From GCA-2697345 sp049602715 (GTDB lineage: Bacteria > Pseudomonadota > Alphaproteobacteria > Rhodobacterales > Rhodobacteraceae), in the NCBI GenBank assembly GCA_049602715.1, contig JBMYRX010000045.1, forward strand, positions 1-15,273: DNA of 15,273 bases. Direction: 5' to 3'. The number at the start of each line of letters is the position of its first letter. The first letter of the stretch is position 1. Position numbers and translations under genes: made by a program. Below are positions 15,246-15,273 of the stretch, one piece after another. The notes beneath the pieces were generated by a model that searched no databases, was not told the DNA's origin, and was given only the letters and a program-made list of their open reading frames with translations.

Positions 15246-15273
15246 ATACTCTTGCTGTAAAAACTCTTAAAGA
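15239..15273 (+). CDS. Probable start of a rightward gene, cut by window edge
   Basis: An ATG at 15239 opens a frame (MNNTLAVKTLK) that runs to the window end without a stop. An in-frame TAG lies 12 bases upstream and AGG (15228-15230) is 8 bases before the ATG, a fair ribosome site. It would be divergent from the ClC gene. Eleven residues are too few to assign a family. Confidence 0.4.
   Translation, partial: MNNTLAVKTLK

Overview
The window reads as ordinary chromosome of a low-GC alphaproteobacterium, probably free-living and aerobic. The order bolA / J-domain protein / cobS / cobT is an arrangement typical of Alphaproteobacteria. CobS and CobT belong to the aerobic cobaltochelatase, and the GatB, PepN and PIN-protein sequences also have an alphaproteobacterial look. 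Base composition is clearly AT-rich. A marine lineage is a guess. No RNA genes, CRISPR arrays, insertion sequences or phage genes were seen. Coding density is high: the largest gene-free gaps are about 166-168 bases.

Layout. (1) 1-657: 3' part of an M48 zinc metalloprotease, cut by the window edge. (2) 660-3282, leftward: a GlcG/HbpS-type protein, a PuuD-type class I amidotransferase/hydrolase, an HpaI-type class II aldolase and a PIN-domain protein. The last three are tightly packed behind a plausible promoter with an inverted repeat inside it. (3) 3449-7681, rightward: pepN (M1 aminopeptidase), then gatB (tRNA amidotransferase subunit B) without its usual partners gatC and gatA. (4) 7701-13455: bolA leftward, and divergently the J-domain gene, cobS, cobT and a long-form Xaa-Pro aminopeptidase, the last three closely spaced or overlapping. 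(5) 13472-15160, leftward: a ClC-family anion transporter/channel with a single C-terminal CBS-like segment. (6) Right edge: a short repeat-bearing gap and the probable first codons of a rightward gene.

How they fit together. CobS (AAA+ ATPase) and CobT (acidic linker plus VWA/MIDAS domain) form the motor complex that drives CobN in cobalt insertion into hydrogenobyrinic acid a,c-diamide. CobN is not in the window. The J-domain protein and BolA beside them suggest a chaperone or Fe-S link, which is inference. The leftward cluster looks like a small catabolic operon whose substrate cannot be named. PepN, the M48 protease and the Xaa-Pro aminopeptidase are peptide/protein-turnover enzymes that share the neighbourhood without an obvious joint pathway.

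No clearly new multi-gene system is visible. The best leads are a tandem duplication that built a new start region for the aldolase gene, the CobST/J-domain/BolA module, an unusual set of pore residues in the ClC protein, and a short signal-peptide-like reading frame overlapping the cobS start.
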